Assembly (NCBI GenBank): GCA_051453625.1
Contig: JBOZIK010000001.1
Span: 84,184,230 to 84,248,229, forward strand
DNA: 64,000 nt
Origin: Welwitschia mirabilis
Taxonomy: Eukaryota > Gnetophyta > Gnetopsida > Welwitschiales
Reading direction: 5' to 3'
Below are positions 35,290 through 46,500 of the stretch, piece after piece; positions within the stretch are counted from its first letter, which is position 1, and each line of letters begins with the position of its first letter. The translations under genes and the position numbers were made by a program. The notes beneath the pieces are model-generated. The model had not been told where the DNA came from. It searched no databases and worked only from the letters and a program-made list of their open reading frames with translations.

Positions 35290-36500
35290 TCAAGTGTAGA
35301 AGGAGAAAAGGGAAGATGCTCAGGGTCCATAGGGAAATGAAGATCTAATGATGTGGAGATAGCATGTGTTATCTTATCTTCCCATACTCAAACGGCCTTT
35401 ACAAGGTTGACTATCACACTCTACTTAATAGATGATATGCACTGATGTATGTCCACTAGCTACTTCTTAGAGTACTATACTCTTCTCTTAACCATCTAGA
35501 TCCTCGACTCAAGTGTCTAGATCCTATGATCAAGTGTCAAAATAACTCTATTAATAAAACCTTTAATGGTCTTAGTGATCTTTACTAAGAGGGCCTAAAT
35601 TTACTCTATTTAAATTCCAGCCATAAGTCTTTGAACTTGAGGTCTCTCTACCTTTCTTGGTACTTCTATATCCATGTCCTATAAATAGTGAGCTAAATTC
35701 TAGATGTGAATAAGTTACTACTTATCTATGGGCTCTAGTATCTTAAATCATTTAAACATGGCTAAGACGAGGCATGAATATCTCAGATTCTATAATTGTC
35801 ATGCCTCTATCATGGATCTAAGCCTTCTATATATAATCATAGGTAAGTCTATCTACTCAACTTGCTTGAATGATACTAAAATCTAGAGATATTCCGCCAT
35901 GGTATGAGTATCATGAAAAGATTAGCTAATGTTATGAATCAGTCCTCTGTGCAAAGTCTTATAGGTATGAGTTAACTATATCACTAAAACATCCCACTTA
36001 TCCAGTGTCAAATATATTGGTATGTCTAATACTATGCCATACATTACTCCTCTGTCCCATTAGTAGAGTGTATTTAAATACTCTACATACCACTAATATT
36101 TATTATTATCATAATATAGTTTAGGAGGTTTACAATCTTCTGATCCTAAGTCTTATTTATAATCATGTCTATTAGGTGTCCATGAGAATCATGACATCAC
36201 TAAATGTTCATGATGTCATAAAATTCCCTAGTATCTAAAACATAATATGCCTCATGTGCATCTAAAATCCATAGGAGTTGTAAATTCTTGAGCCTATGAT
36301 CAATCTCTAGCTCTAATTCACTTATGAAATCCTTAAAATGTCTCTCGACATAGATAGCAATAGTCTGAATAGTAAGATATCTCATTTATCAAGATGGGGA
36401 ATGCACTAGCTTTACCTACTTTACCTCTAGTTGTACTAACAAGCCTACCTCTTACTCAACTACTTTAACCTCAACCTTAACCTATCTAGCTCTGCGTGTA
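35290..36500 (-). pseudogene. Accessory ORF downstream of pol (plant transposon-protein-like)
   Basis: A 61-residue open frame (36200-36385) reads 'YVERHFKDFISELELEIDHR' and ends 'LDTREFYDIMNI', resembling the REFYANL-type motif of the putative plant transposon protein domain. Downstream with stops come 'KTLHRGLIHNIS', 'SFHDTHTMAEYL', 'IDLPMIIYRRLRSMIEA' and 'LRYSCLVLAMFK', matching the order of the ORF at 18735-19940 ('LVHHDSHL', 'LATFIWY', 'LRYMRTKNRF', 'SYPYL'). It lies next to the LTR at 33651-34716 on the side expected for a 3' LTR. Function unknown. Confidence 0.5.
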
Positions 36501-37295
36501 CAGGGCCTACTCAATTAGAAATACATAATAAGTCATGTGAGATCTAGTGAACATATCTAAAACATGTCATGTGAATAAGCTAGAATATGTCATTTGGATA
36601 CTCAAAATACTCAAAAATCAATCAAAATTATGAAAATATGTTCTACCCCCTCTTAAAATGTCAATATGTTTCATATTACTTAATCATGAAAAAAAGTGTG
36701 AAATCCAAGAAAACTATAAAAACTATATATCAGGTGGGCCTCACATAAAATGAAAAATCAAAATGCTCAAATGGAACATTTAATTTACTAAAATGTAGAA
36801 CACATCATACTAATCAATTTACACAAAAGGACCACTATGTTTTAATTTCTGTTCTATGAGAAATCTAGCATTAAAGGTAAAAAAAATGATTTTATTTTAT
36901 AAAATGTATAATTTATAATATCTTTTAAAACATACAAGAAAAACTAGATCTATAAGTTCCTAATCGAAAAGCACAAAAAACTAAATAGCATACATGAAGG
37001 ATACACATTTAAAGGTTAAGAAATAAGAGAAAAATTTTAAAAAATAAGGGAGAGAAAAGCATACATCCTTTTCAAAAAATTCTAAAAATTTGGGAATTGA
37101 GTAAGTGAAACTAGTTGGATTAAGTTTTAATACAATATTAGGAGCTGGAGAGACTATTATATCTTAAAAAAAGGGTGGAAATGATAGAAAAATTTAAAAA
37201 ATTAAGGAAAAATGAATCCATAATTTTATCACACTATTATTTGGTCACATTGTCTAGATGACATCCCTAAGACAACTCTTAAAAAAGTCTCAGTA

Positions 37296-37321
37296 TCATT
37301 TGCCTATGTCATTTGGATGAC
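37296..37321. repeat. GATGAC motif (degenerate internal copy)
   Basis: Reads tcatttgcc-tatgtcat-ttggatgac. The spacer and right arm are kept; the left arm is decayed. Confidence 0.55.
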
Positions 37322-38208
37322 TAGATTGATGATTAGACTTGGGAAAAAAATTCACAAAAATGAAAATATCAGCTAGACAAGTTAGACTTAGATATCAGCA
37401 TGATGGTAACAGAATATATCAAAAAGCTTCAAAAGAATTGAAAGTATGAAGAATGATGACAAATTAGTATGATGAGGAAAACTAAAAAATTGAAAAATAG
37501 GGCTGAGGAAAACATACTAAGAAGGTTGAATCCTAAAAATAAGACTAAAAAAATGTGTCTAAACTAAAAAATAGATAAGAAAAAGTATAGAACTCCAAAT
37601 GATATAATGTGTTATTCGATAAAAACCACAAGGCATAAAGGATTATTAAAATGCTAAAATAAATTTAGTGTGATATTCCATGAATAAAAATTACTAAATG
37701 ATAAGGCCATAGGTGAAGATGGAAAAGTATGAAAATAACTTTAAAATAATAAACTGAAAAATCAAAAAGAGCAAAACAAAAATAAACACAAGGAATGAAA
37801 ATAACATTGCTTATCTTATCTAAACTCTAACCTAGAAAACCCCTATGAAAGACATCATAAATCCATCTAACAAAATGTATTAACTCTATAAAATTCCACT
37901 CAAAAAGGTAGTGGTTATGATGATACCAAAGATCAAGTGCTTACAATAATAAATGATAAGATCAAAAATTGCAAGAAATGAATTCACTTGATTACATCAC
38001 AAAATACACCCAAATCCTTAAAAGTGAAATGACTATGTGGGAATACTAGGATTCTAGAAAATGAGAAATGCCTCAAATAACACTGAGAATACCACTAATT
38101 TCATAGCCTTAAATTTTATTACAATTATGAAACCACAGTCAAAGAAGTAAGTACCCATGAAGCATGGCCAACTAACCACCCCAGTGGAGCTCCCATAGCT
38201 ACCAATAC

Positions 38209-38308
38209 NNNNNNNNNNNNNNNNNNNNNNNNNNNNNNNNNNNNNNNNNNNNNNNNNNNNNNNNNNNNNNNNNNNNNNNNNNNNNNNNNNNNNNNNNNNN
38301 NNNNNNNN
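38209..38308. other. Assembly gap (100 N)
   Basis: A run of exactly 100 N between gypsy DNA (left) and copia DNA (right). A false join cannot be excluded. Confidence 0.99.
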
Positions 38309-38890
38309 GATGTCCTAAGAACATGATATATATTGATGTTGATAATGAGCTATTAGTTTCTTTAGCAAAATCAGAATTAAAGTATTCTTCTAGAATGAAA
38401 TAATATTTCTTTCAATAGATCAGACTAAATCTTTGATCTTCTTTAGATATTTTAGTACTCTCATTTTAGTTTTTAGATGAGTTACCTTAGGCACATGAAT
38501 ATATCATAATAGTACATCAAAAACATATGATACATTTAATCTAGTATTAATTATATAAATTAGAATTCCTACTATTATTTTTTGTTTAGTTTTATTTGTA
38601 GGTTTTGCATCTTCATCAGTATATCTTAACATTCTTCTTCAAAGATGTTATAGCTTCTTTTACAATTTCTAGTTTAAACTTATAGATCAGATCTTTGATG
38701 AAATTCTTTTGTATCAAGAATATTTCATCCTTTACTAAATAATTTTTTCTTTTAAGTAGAATATAATCAATCTAATATTGAAAATCTTTAATTCCTTACT
38801 TTAAGATAATTTTTATTCTTTTTACATCTTTTTCATCACTTTTGATTATCATCATATCATTTTTATGTCTAACTATGTATGTAGATCTTA
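38309..38890 (-). pseudogene. Ty1/copia reverse transcriptase fragment
   Basis: The minus strand starts at the YVDD region ('KNDMMIIKSDEKDVKRIKIIL'-like), followed by 'KDEIFLIQKNFIKDLIYKF' and 'EIVKEAITSLKKNVKIY', then 'IVGILIYIINTRLNVSYV' and 'HVPKVTHLKTKMRVLKYLKK'. This is the order of copia RT after the catalytic site and into RNase H. It begins abruptly 25 bp from the LTR at 38915, consistent with that LTR having inserted in RT. No full-length frame. Confidence 0.65.
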
Positions 38891-38914
38891 TTCCATGAAA
38901 TTTTATGAATAAAA

Positions 38915-40323
38915 TGAGTAAGAATCATTGAACTTAGAGGGGAGTGATGAATGAGTTTTACCAAATAAAAAAAGCTAAACTAAAATCAAATAAAAATGCA
39001 TAATAAAGACCTTAATAAATTAATGTGGTTTTCTAACTTGGGTACATCCACATATAGAGGGTAGCCTCCCTTTATACATTTGAATATACTCAAACTACAA
39101 ATTAGTGGTTTTGAGGCACTACCAATCTTACATATAAATTAGATACTCCTCATAATTCAGCACTCTCTTCTTCTTAAAGATTTTAATGAACCAAAATTAA
39201 TTTGTACTCTAAAGAACTTAATAAAGCACACCTATATAAGGTTGTCTTACACTTTAGAATCTGAAGCAAGATATATTAAAGATGAAAATAATTTATGAAA
39301 TAGAAATAATTAATTCACTAATCTAATAGTCCTATAATGAAGTGCTAATAAAAAATGTTAACAAAGAAATAACAAGCCTAAAATAAGTTACTTCAATAGA
39401 ATTCTTGAGTTCTCCTTATTATAGTCATCCACAAATATTCAAGTTGAGATTTACATAACTATGAAAGAGCCAATGATTAAGTAATGTCTCAATTAAATAG
39501 TTCTCTTTATTAAGAACATATAAATCTTCATGTATGATGTTAATAATCCCAATAAGTAACCTTTTCCTCTCTATACTTTTTATCTTTTATGCTTGAGATG
39601 TCTTCTTTATTTTTACCCTAGTAAGATAGTTATGTAAAAATGTTTAAATGTCATGAAACAATTATAAATGGCTAATTTTTAGTTATTAAATGGCTATTTT
39701 ATTTTTTGTCAATTTTTTTTGGATATACATCTTCAATGTAGTAGACATGTATATCAGTTAGACATCCTACAAGATGTCTTTAGTGAAACTGCCTAAATTT
39801 TAAAAAGCCTTAAACTATTGTATCTCTAATTCTTAGGTACTATGAATTAATAATGTAAATCTTGTCTAATCCTCTAAAATTTATATAATTAATCATAATA
39901 TAAGTAATCTCTGATATTCTTTTAATTTAGCACAAATATCTTTAATTTAGTAGATGTCTTCAAATAATTGAAGTAGTGTAGACATGTTTAATTTGTAGAT
40001 GTTTTTCACATTTCTCAGCTCCTTGATTTAAAATAAATGTTGTCGTTATGATAGACGTATTTCATCTATGATAATTTTATATTTACCTTAGACATCTTCC
40101 AGATAGTATATTTATTTACCATAGATTTCTTTAGATATTTAGATGTCTTTAGTTAATTTTATCCATCATTTATAAAAATTGAGCTAAAGCTTCTTTGTAT
40201 TTTAATCTTTAACATTTAACTAGCTTGATCTCTATTTGCAACTAAATTTTTCTCTAATTATCTTGTTTTTACATTATACACATTACATTTAATAAGTAAA
40301 ATCATTAAAATTAAATTTTACCA
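38915..40323 (-). mobile_element. Copia-type LTR (about 1409 bp), copy 2
   Basis: Partner of 30165-31799; TG at 38915, CA at 40322-40323. It contains one unit of the repeat that is expanded in copy 1. The polypurine tract at its right edge places the element interior to the right. Confidence 0.65.
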
Positions 40324-40340
40324 ATAATCTTTCCCTTTTT
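40324..40340 (-). promoter_or_regulatory. Polypurine tract, Sirevirus type
   Basis: The minus strand reads AAAAAGGGAAAGATTAT at the LTR edge, followed inward by the 'gacatcatc' typical of these elements. Confidence 0.65.
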
Positions 40341-40905
40341 GATGATGTCCAAAACATAGCAAATCTTATTAGTGTAATCATATTCTAATTTTACTTGAGA
40401 TAACTTAATCTAAGATGAGACATGGAGTATTACACAAGGCATATTAAAAATTTTAAAAAGTAAAATCATTTTAAAAAGACATTAATAATCTTTGTAAAAT
40501 AGTAAATAAGAAGTAACGCTAATATATTTAATTTCTAGATACATGTTAAAAAATAAGTTATACTACATATAAATGAAATTCAACAATGGATGGATAATAA
40601 TAAAAGATCATTCAAACATTGTGAAATATGTGCCAATACATGAAAGTAAGCATTAATAATGATGTCACTCATAGTAAGTCCAATTAATTCATCTCAACTT
40701 CACATCCTCCAAACTCAAATAGGATGTCTAATAAAAGCTAATTAGATTTATCCATATCCTTCCCCTTTTTAGATAGCACAAAGAGAACTAGTCACTAAGG
40801 ACTAAAGCATTAGTATGCTAAGTGTCATTTCCTATGTTATCATTATCATCATCACTATCTTTGATGATTGAGGTTTAGATGATGTCTGAGGAAAAGGATG
40901 TAGGT
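40341..40905 (-). other. Internal 3' DNA of the copia element, interrupted by the next insertion
   Basis: No open frame. The minus strand near 40840-40900 encodes an Asp/Ser-rich run in one frame. The Sirevirus at 40911 is inserted into this segment. Confidence 0.45.
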
Positions 40906-40910
40906 GTAGG
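40906..40910 (+). repeat. Candidate target-site duplication (left)
   Basis: gtagg, matching gtagt at 51211-51215 at four of five positions. Confidence 0.5.
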
Positions 40911-42329
40911 TGTAGGATCAAGAACTCTAGAGGAAGTGAATAGGATTTTAAAAATTTATTCAAATAACTTCACAATATTAACTTTTCTTGAAATGAAACA
41001 TCAAAAACTTGTATAGGAAAATTAAAATAATTTTTTAAAACTAAATTATAAAAAGCATAGAAATATCATTGAGTTACACATTATATTTATAATGGTTTAG
41101 AAAATCCCCTATTCTACTCTCAATGATTAACTTATATCCATGCCTAATCTAGATCTATGTTAAACTCTTTCCATGTATTCTAGGTTCACCAATAACTTTT
41201 ACAAATGGACTTTTCTTTTGCAAGATGGCATAATAGTAATGATGGTATGCTAAAAGTCATAGGTATCACTTAATCTTTATCTTAAGAATAATATTGAAGC
41301 ACTTCTTTAGAAGATGATACAATCTAAAAATGAAGAGTGATATTTACTTGATCATGTATGCAAATATACTAATAATTCTTGGCTTGTCTTTGTTAGGTAT
41401 GAATGCTAATGAGTAAAACAAATTATTTTCAAAAATATTCCAAAAGTGGTGAAATGATTTTGACTCTTGGTAATATATGGTAAAAGAATTTTAGGTTTTT
41501 ACAAGTAAAAATATTTTTCAATAGACATAAAATAGATACATAATGACTAGAAAAATTCCATTTTCCATCATGACCAAGTAACCCCTCAAAATTTTGGTTA
41601 ATTTCATCTGGTATCATTACTTAAAGTAGTCACCCTTGTGTTCTTCTAATTAACCCCTATTTCTTATAGATCCATTTCTAGTTGATCCCTCAAGGTCTAG
41701 TCGATCATGCATCCAGTTACTCATATATCTATCTAGTTGACTGCTTGATTAAGAAAAAAATCCAATACACCTTTTTGCTCTAAGTCTGATCAATCCCTTA
41801 GGAATTCAGTCAACCCATTTTTGACAAAAGCGTGAATGCAATTCTAAATCCAGTTGACGCCTAAAGAATCTAGTCAACCCCTTAATGATTGGCTATGAAG
41901 TATTAATGCTTAGTTGCATAGATCTATTCAACCCCTTAGGTATCTGGTTAATCCCTTGATGATTAGCTAAGAAGTATTAAATGCACAGTGCTCTAGTCTA
42001 GTTAATCCCTCAAAATTTAGTTAAATCCTTGATGATTAGCTGAGTAGTATTAGTGCTCAAGTTCACATGTCTAGTCGACCCCTTATATGTCTGGTCAATC
42101 CCTCTGAATTTAGTTCATTTTTATGTGTTCGCTTTAGGTGCATTCAATCCCTTATAAGTTTAGTTGATTACTTAAGATGGTATCAAAACTTAATAGGTTT
42201 TAGGATCAAAATTTTAAAATTACTTTATCTTCTAACCTATAACAACCAATATTTTCTATACAAGATACAATAAGTTTTGCTACATAAAAAACATTAGTTT
42301 GACATCAATTAGTGAATAATAACTTAACA
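40911..42329 (-). mobile_element. 3' LTR of Sirevirus-like element (1419 bp)
   Basis: Aligns with 49718-51210, ends TGTAGGATCAAG...CTTAACA. Positions 41690-42180 carry at least a dozen degenerate 'tagtcgacccctyagg' motifs centred on GTCGAC. The block 'atttataatggttta' near 41091 corresponds to the conserved 'tttatagtggttcg' of Sirevirus LTRs. The minus frame 41429-41617 and plus frame 42067-42273 are not genes. Confidence 0.85.
41690..42180. repeat. Array of GTCGAC-centred palindromic motifs in LTR
   Basis: Repeated forms include 'tagtcgaccccttata', 'cagttgacgcctaaag', 'tagtcaaccccttaat' and 'tggtcaatccctctga' at irregular 20-60 bp spacing. Most differ by C-to-T or G-to-A at the CpG. The equivalent array in the other LTR is 50460-51060. 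Confidence 0.75.
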
Positions 42330-42330
42330 A

Positions 42331-42341
42331 TCTCCCCCTTT
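42331..42341 (-). promoter_or_regulatory. Polypurine tract, Sirevirus type
   Basis: The minus strand reads AAAGGGGGAGA, one base from the 3' LTR. Confidence 0.85.
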
Positions 42342-42745
42342 GACATTGATGGAAACCATTTTCTTAGTTGAAAATATTAATTTTAGAAACTTCCCCTCAC
42401 TAAATGCTCATTAACGTTTGCAAAAATAGTAAACATTTTATATCAAATAGGACATTTTGAAAAGTTTTTAACTTTGTGCCATAATTAAGACAAATGGTAA
42501 TATAATGTGTGAAGCATGAAAATGCCAATTATATATGATAAGAAATATTTTGATCATGAAATATTTAATGACTATAAGATATATCAAAAATTATAGTTCA
42601 TAATAAAAATATATGTGCATTAAAAACATGTAAGATAGAAATTATAGAGCATGAAAACCAAATGCATTTCTATTACTAAAAGATAAATAGTATAATAAAA
42701 AAAATGCTCATTAAGAGTAGATTCAAATGAAAGTAATAGAAACAA

Positions 42746-43863
42746 CTAACTAATTCTTTCCCTTTTGATATCAATAAGAAAGAAGAGAGGAAGCATAAGC
42801 ATGAAAAACATAAGCAGAAAAAGAGAATCAGTCATATTCCTTGGCTTCCTCCTCTTTTGATTCTTCTTCAGGATCATCTTCTTTTGTCTCTTTTTCTTCT
42901 TTAAGCATATTTCATGTTGAGATTTCAACTTTCTCTTTTGAGTTCCTACAATATTATACCTAGCCACAATTAGATATTCTTTCATGTGTTTAGCATGACA
43001 GTCGATCCGCCTCAAGTATGAAATGGTCTTCTTTGGTAAGGCTTTTTTGGGAGAAGGAGATTTAGAGAATTTCTTAGATCCTACAAAGATAAGCATGAGA
43101 GAGAACACCACACATCCAATGGATGACATAGAATTAAGGGTTTCATTTTTGAATGAAATGTAATTCTATAATAATAACAAAGTTTTACAATTAGCATAGA
43201 GTAGAGTAGAGTCTCAGTCCTATAATACTCTAACTGGGAGATCATATTTTTTAGTATTATAGTAGGGGCATCAAAAAAGTGCCTCGTTGCTAGCAAGTAC
43301 ATAAAATAGGTCCTGTAGTTGAAGGTCTCATCACGATAACCCATTAAAAGTAAGAAATTATAAGTAAGTACTAAATGCAAAAACATGTACTTTAGGGTAA
43401 GTAGAGAAGTAGAAATTGTGTGTTTTCAACTATGAAACTTACCATAAAGTTCCCCTATAACTATGATTTATTTTTCATAGAGTCATGAAGAGGAAAAAAC
43501 TCCTTATAGTATCCTCTTGGAAGATTAGCAATGGCATTAATGTAGTTTGTGATTACCTTTATCTTCTTCCCCAAAACCAAGGTTTCCAGGGTTGCATTAT
43601 TAGGATTATATGAAGCATTATAGTAGAATATCCTGGTGGTGAGAAAAGGATAAGCAGGACTTGAAACATTAAGAAAATAAAATAATTCAAACCTCTTAAG
43701 TGTTTAATCACATCTCTGAGCTTCCTTAATTCTAAAGTAGCAACAACCCTTTTCTAGCACACTGGCTTCTTCTTAAAGTTCTCTCGGAATTCCTTGGTAA
43801 AAATAATAAGGATCTCTACTGGCAATATCTTTTTGCCATCTTTTAAAGAGTCCCTCAGCCATT
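42746..43863 (-). pseudogene. Sirevirus 3' accessory ORF
   Basis: It starts at an ATG (43861-43863) with 'MAEGLFKRWQKDIASRDPYY', then a stop. In the same frame follow 'EEASVLEKGCCYFRIKEAQ', 'FLNVSSPAYPFLTTRIFYYN', 'ATLETLVLGKKIKVITNYIN' and 'AIANLPRGYYKEFFPLHDSM'. After frame changes come 43386-43081 ('NYRTYFMYLLATRHFFDAPT') and 43129-42746, with a Lys/Arg-rich tail ending in a hydrophobic segment ('LFLLMFFMLMLPLFFLI'). The pattern FY-x-N, then G-x-x-I-x-hydrophobic, then 'IN.I.NLP' resembles the plant transposon-protein-like ORFs at 18735-19940 and 35290-36500. Sireviruses are known to carry an extra ORF here, often called env-like. Role unknown; few stops, so decayed later or less than gag. 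Confidence 0.55.
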
Positions 43864-45169
43864 GTAACCACTTAACAAGATCTTAAATACAAGAAAAAAA
43901 AATCTAAGAGAGACACTAAATCTAAAGGAGACATGTGGCTATAATATAATGAAAAGGGTTTGGGGTCCACTTGCTTTTAAAAAGAGGATCAATTAGGTGG
44001 GTTTTGATAAATAAATAGAGTCCACTGATGAATATTTTGCACTATAATCCTATAGGTTTAATTAACCAATTTGAAGTTCAGTCAACCTATCGAGACATGG
44101 ACCATATTACTTTTAAGGTTTGAGCNNNNNNNNNNNNNNNNNNNNNNNNNNNNNNNNNNNNNNNNNNNNNNNNNNNNNNNNNNNNNNNNNNNNNNNNNNN
44201 NNNNNNNNNNNNNNNNNNNNNNNNNNNNNNNNNNNNNNNNNNNNNNNNNNNNNNNNNNNNNNNNNNNNNNNNNNNNNNNNNNNNNNNNNNNNNNNNNNNN
44301 NNNNNNNNNNNNNNNNNNNNNNNNNNNNNNNNNNNNNNNNNNNNNNNNNNNNNNNNNNNNNNNNNNNNNNNNNNNNNNNNNNNNNNNNNNNNNNNNNNNN
44401 NNNNNNNNNNNNNNNNNNNNNNNNNNNNNNNNNNNNNNNNNNNNNNNNNNNNNNNNNNNNNNNNNNNNNNNNNNNNNNNNNNNNNNNNNNNNNNNNNNNN
44501 NNNNNNNNNNNNNNNNNNNNNNNNNNNNNNNNNNNNNNNNNNNNNNNNNNNNNNNNNNNNNNNNNNNNNNNNNNNNNNNNNNNNNNNNNNNNNNNNNNNN
44601 NNNNNNNNNNNNNNNNNNNNNNNNNNNNNNNNNNNNNNNNNNNNNNNNNNNNNNNNNNNNNNNNNNNNNNNNNNNNNNNNNNNNNNNNNNNNNNNNNNNN
44701 NNNNNNNNNNNNNNNNNNNNNNNNNNNNNNNNNNNNNNNNNNNNNNNNNNNNNNNNNNNNNNNNNNNNNNNNNNNNNNNNNNNNNNNNNNNNNNNNNNNN
44801 NNNNNNNNNNNNNNNNNNNNNNNNNNNNNNNNNNNNNNNNNNNNNNNNNNNNNNNNNNNNNNNNNNTTAAGCTAGTGACTGATTACCTGTAGTTGACTGA
44901 ATCATAAAACCAGTCAACCACCCTGTAATAAATTAGAGGATGGAGAGAGAACTCCAAATTCATTCCAAAGATAAGGAAAATTATCAACATTTAGAGGTTT
45001 GGTAAAAATATCGGCAAGTTAATAATTTATACTACTAAACTTCATAGAAATATTTTCTTTTTTTTTAAATTGATCTCTTAAAACATGATGTCTTAGTTTA
45101 ATGTATTTAGTTTTAGAATGTTAAACAAGATTTCTAGAAATATTTATTATATTAGTATTATTATAAAAA
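43864..45169 (-). other. Sirevirus non-coding region between RT and accessory ORF
   Basis: Nothing coding in the sequenced parts. It includes the 741-N gap and several GTCAAC motifs. Confidence 0.5.
44126..44866. other. Assembly gap (741 N)
   Basis: Both flanks carry 'cagtcaacc' motifs (44077 and 44892-44925) like those of the LTR array. Long frames drawn across it are artefacts. Confidence 0.99.
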
Positions 45170-46500
45170 ATAGAAACTTATTAAAAACTTCCATTAAAGT
45201 CTTTTAGCATTTCCTTCATCCAAAGAAGATGAGTACAATAACTCCTTTCTGCAATATATCAGCTTCTGTTGTTGAAAGGAAGATTAATTTTTGCTTTGTA
45301 CTAGTTCATCTTACTAAACATAATCCTAATAAAAAATAATTACCACTTGTGCTTTTTTTATTATCCTTATACGTAGTTTAATCTGTATGACTAAATCCTA
45401 CAAGCTCAAAAGATGTTTTTGTAGGATACCACAAACCAAATTTCATGTGAACTTTATATATCTAATTATTCTTTTCACTGCTTGTAGATATGATTATTTT
45501 GGTTAGGTTTGGTACCTTATACATACATCAATACTGAACATAATATTGGGTCTACTTACAGTTAAATATAATAAGCTTCTAATCATACTCCTATAAATCT
45601 TCTGATCTACTAATATTCCATCTTCATCTAGACTAACTTTATAAGAAGTTAACATCAACGTATCAGTTGTTTTAGAATTCTCTAATCTAAAATATTTGAT
45701 TAAATCTTTTGTATATTTATATTGTGAGATAAAATTTCATTCTTTATTTACTTAATCTATAATCTAAGAAATATTTTTACTTCACCAAGCATACTCATCT
45801 TAAACTTTTTATCATAATATTTGTAAATTATTTTGATAAATCTTTGTTAAAGGTATCAAATATGATATCATTCACATAAATTTGTATAATGATAAAATCC
45901 TTTTTCAAGTTCTTAACAAATAAGGTTTTATCTACTATTCCATAGATATAACCATTTTCATTTAGAAATGTAACCAACTTTTCATACCAAGCTCGTGGTG
46001 CTTTCTTTAGTCCATACAAAGCCTTCTTAAGTTTATACACAGGATCAAATTTATAGGATCTACAAACCCTTGTAGTTGTTTTATATACACTTCTTCTTTT
46101 AGGGTTCCATTTAAAAATGTACTCTTTACAGTCATTTGATATACTTTGATATTTTTAAAGGCTACAAAAGATAAAAACATTCTTAAAAAATGTAATCTTT
46201 ACATTCATTTGATATACTTTGATATTTTTCAAGGCTACAAAAGATAAAAACATTCTAATGCTATCAAGCTTTTCTACCAGAGCAAATGTTTTACCTACAT
46301 CAATGCCTTCGATTTGGTTGTAGCATTATGCTACTAATATTGCTTTATTTTTTATGATATTATTTTTCATATCATATTTGTCCTTAAAGATCCACTTAAT
46401 CCCAATAATATTTTTATCCTTCACTCTTTTGATAAGTTTTCAAATATCATTTCTTTTAAATTGTTGTAATTCGTCTTGCATGAACATCACTCAGCTTCTT
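45170..46500 (-). pseudogene. Ty1/copia reverse transcriptase and RNase H
   Basis: Reading down the minus strand: 'VMFMQDELQQFKRNDI' stop 'KLIKRVKDKNIIGIKWIFKD', 'ILVA', 'CYNQIEGIDVGKTFALVEK', 'SFVALKNIKVYQMNVK', then a 73-bp duplication and frame shift. An open stretch follows (45828-46040) with 'VYKLKKALYGLKKAPRAWYE' and 'DFIIIQIYVNDIIF'. The catalytic YVDD is YVND (codon 45870-45872). RNase H traces follow: 'KSTSGNYFLLGLCLV', 'LSTTEAD'. Lineage Sirevirus. Non-functional. Confidence 0.85.
46115..46260. repeat. 73-bp tandem duplication inside RT
   Basis: Copies 46115-46187 and 46188-46260 share 'tcatttgatatactttgata' and 'ggctacaaaagataaaaaca'. 73 is not a multiple of three, so it also shifts the frame. 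Confidence 0.9.

Larger units (their letters stand above)
34717..38208 (-). mobile_element. Partial Athila-like element (3' internal region)
   Basis: Same order as 18436-21830: short spacer, accessory ORF (35290-36500), non-coding region with a GATGAC motif (37296-37321), then 'ggccaacta.ccacccc..tggagctccc' at 38166. It stops at the 100-N gap. Positions 36501-38208 have no coding frame. Confidence 0.6.

Noticed and set aside
44071-44892. Two long plus-strand frames
   Set aside because: Almost entirely N; no sequence evidence.
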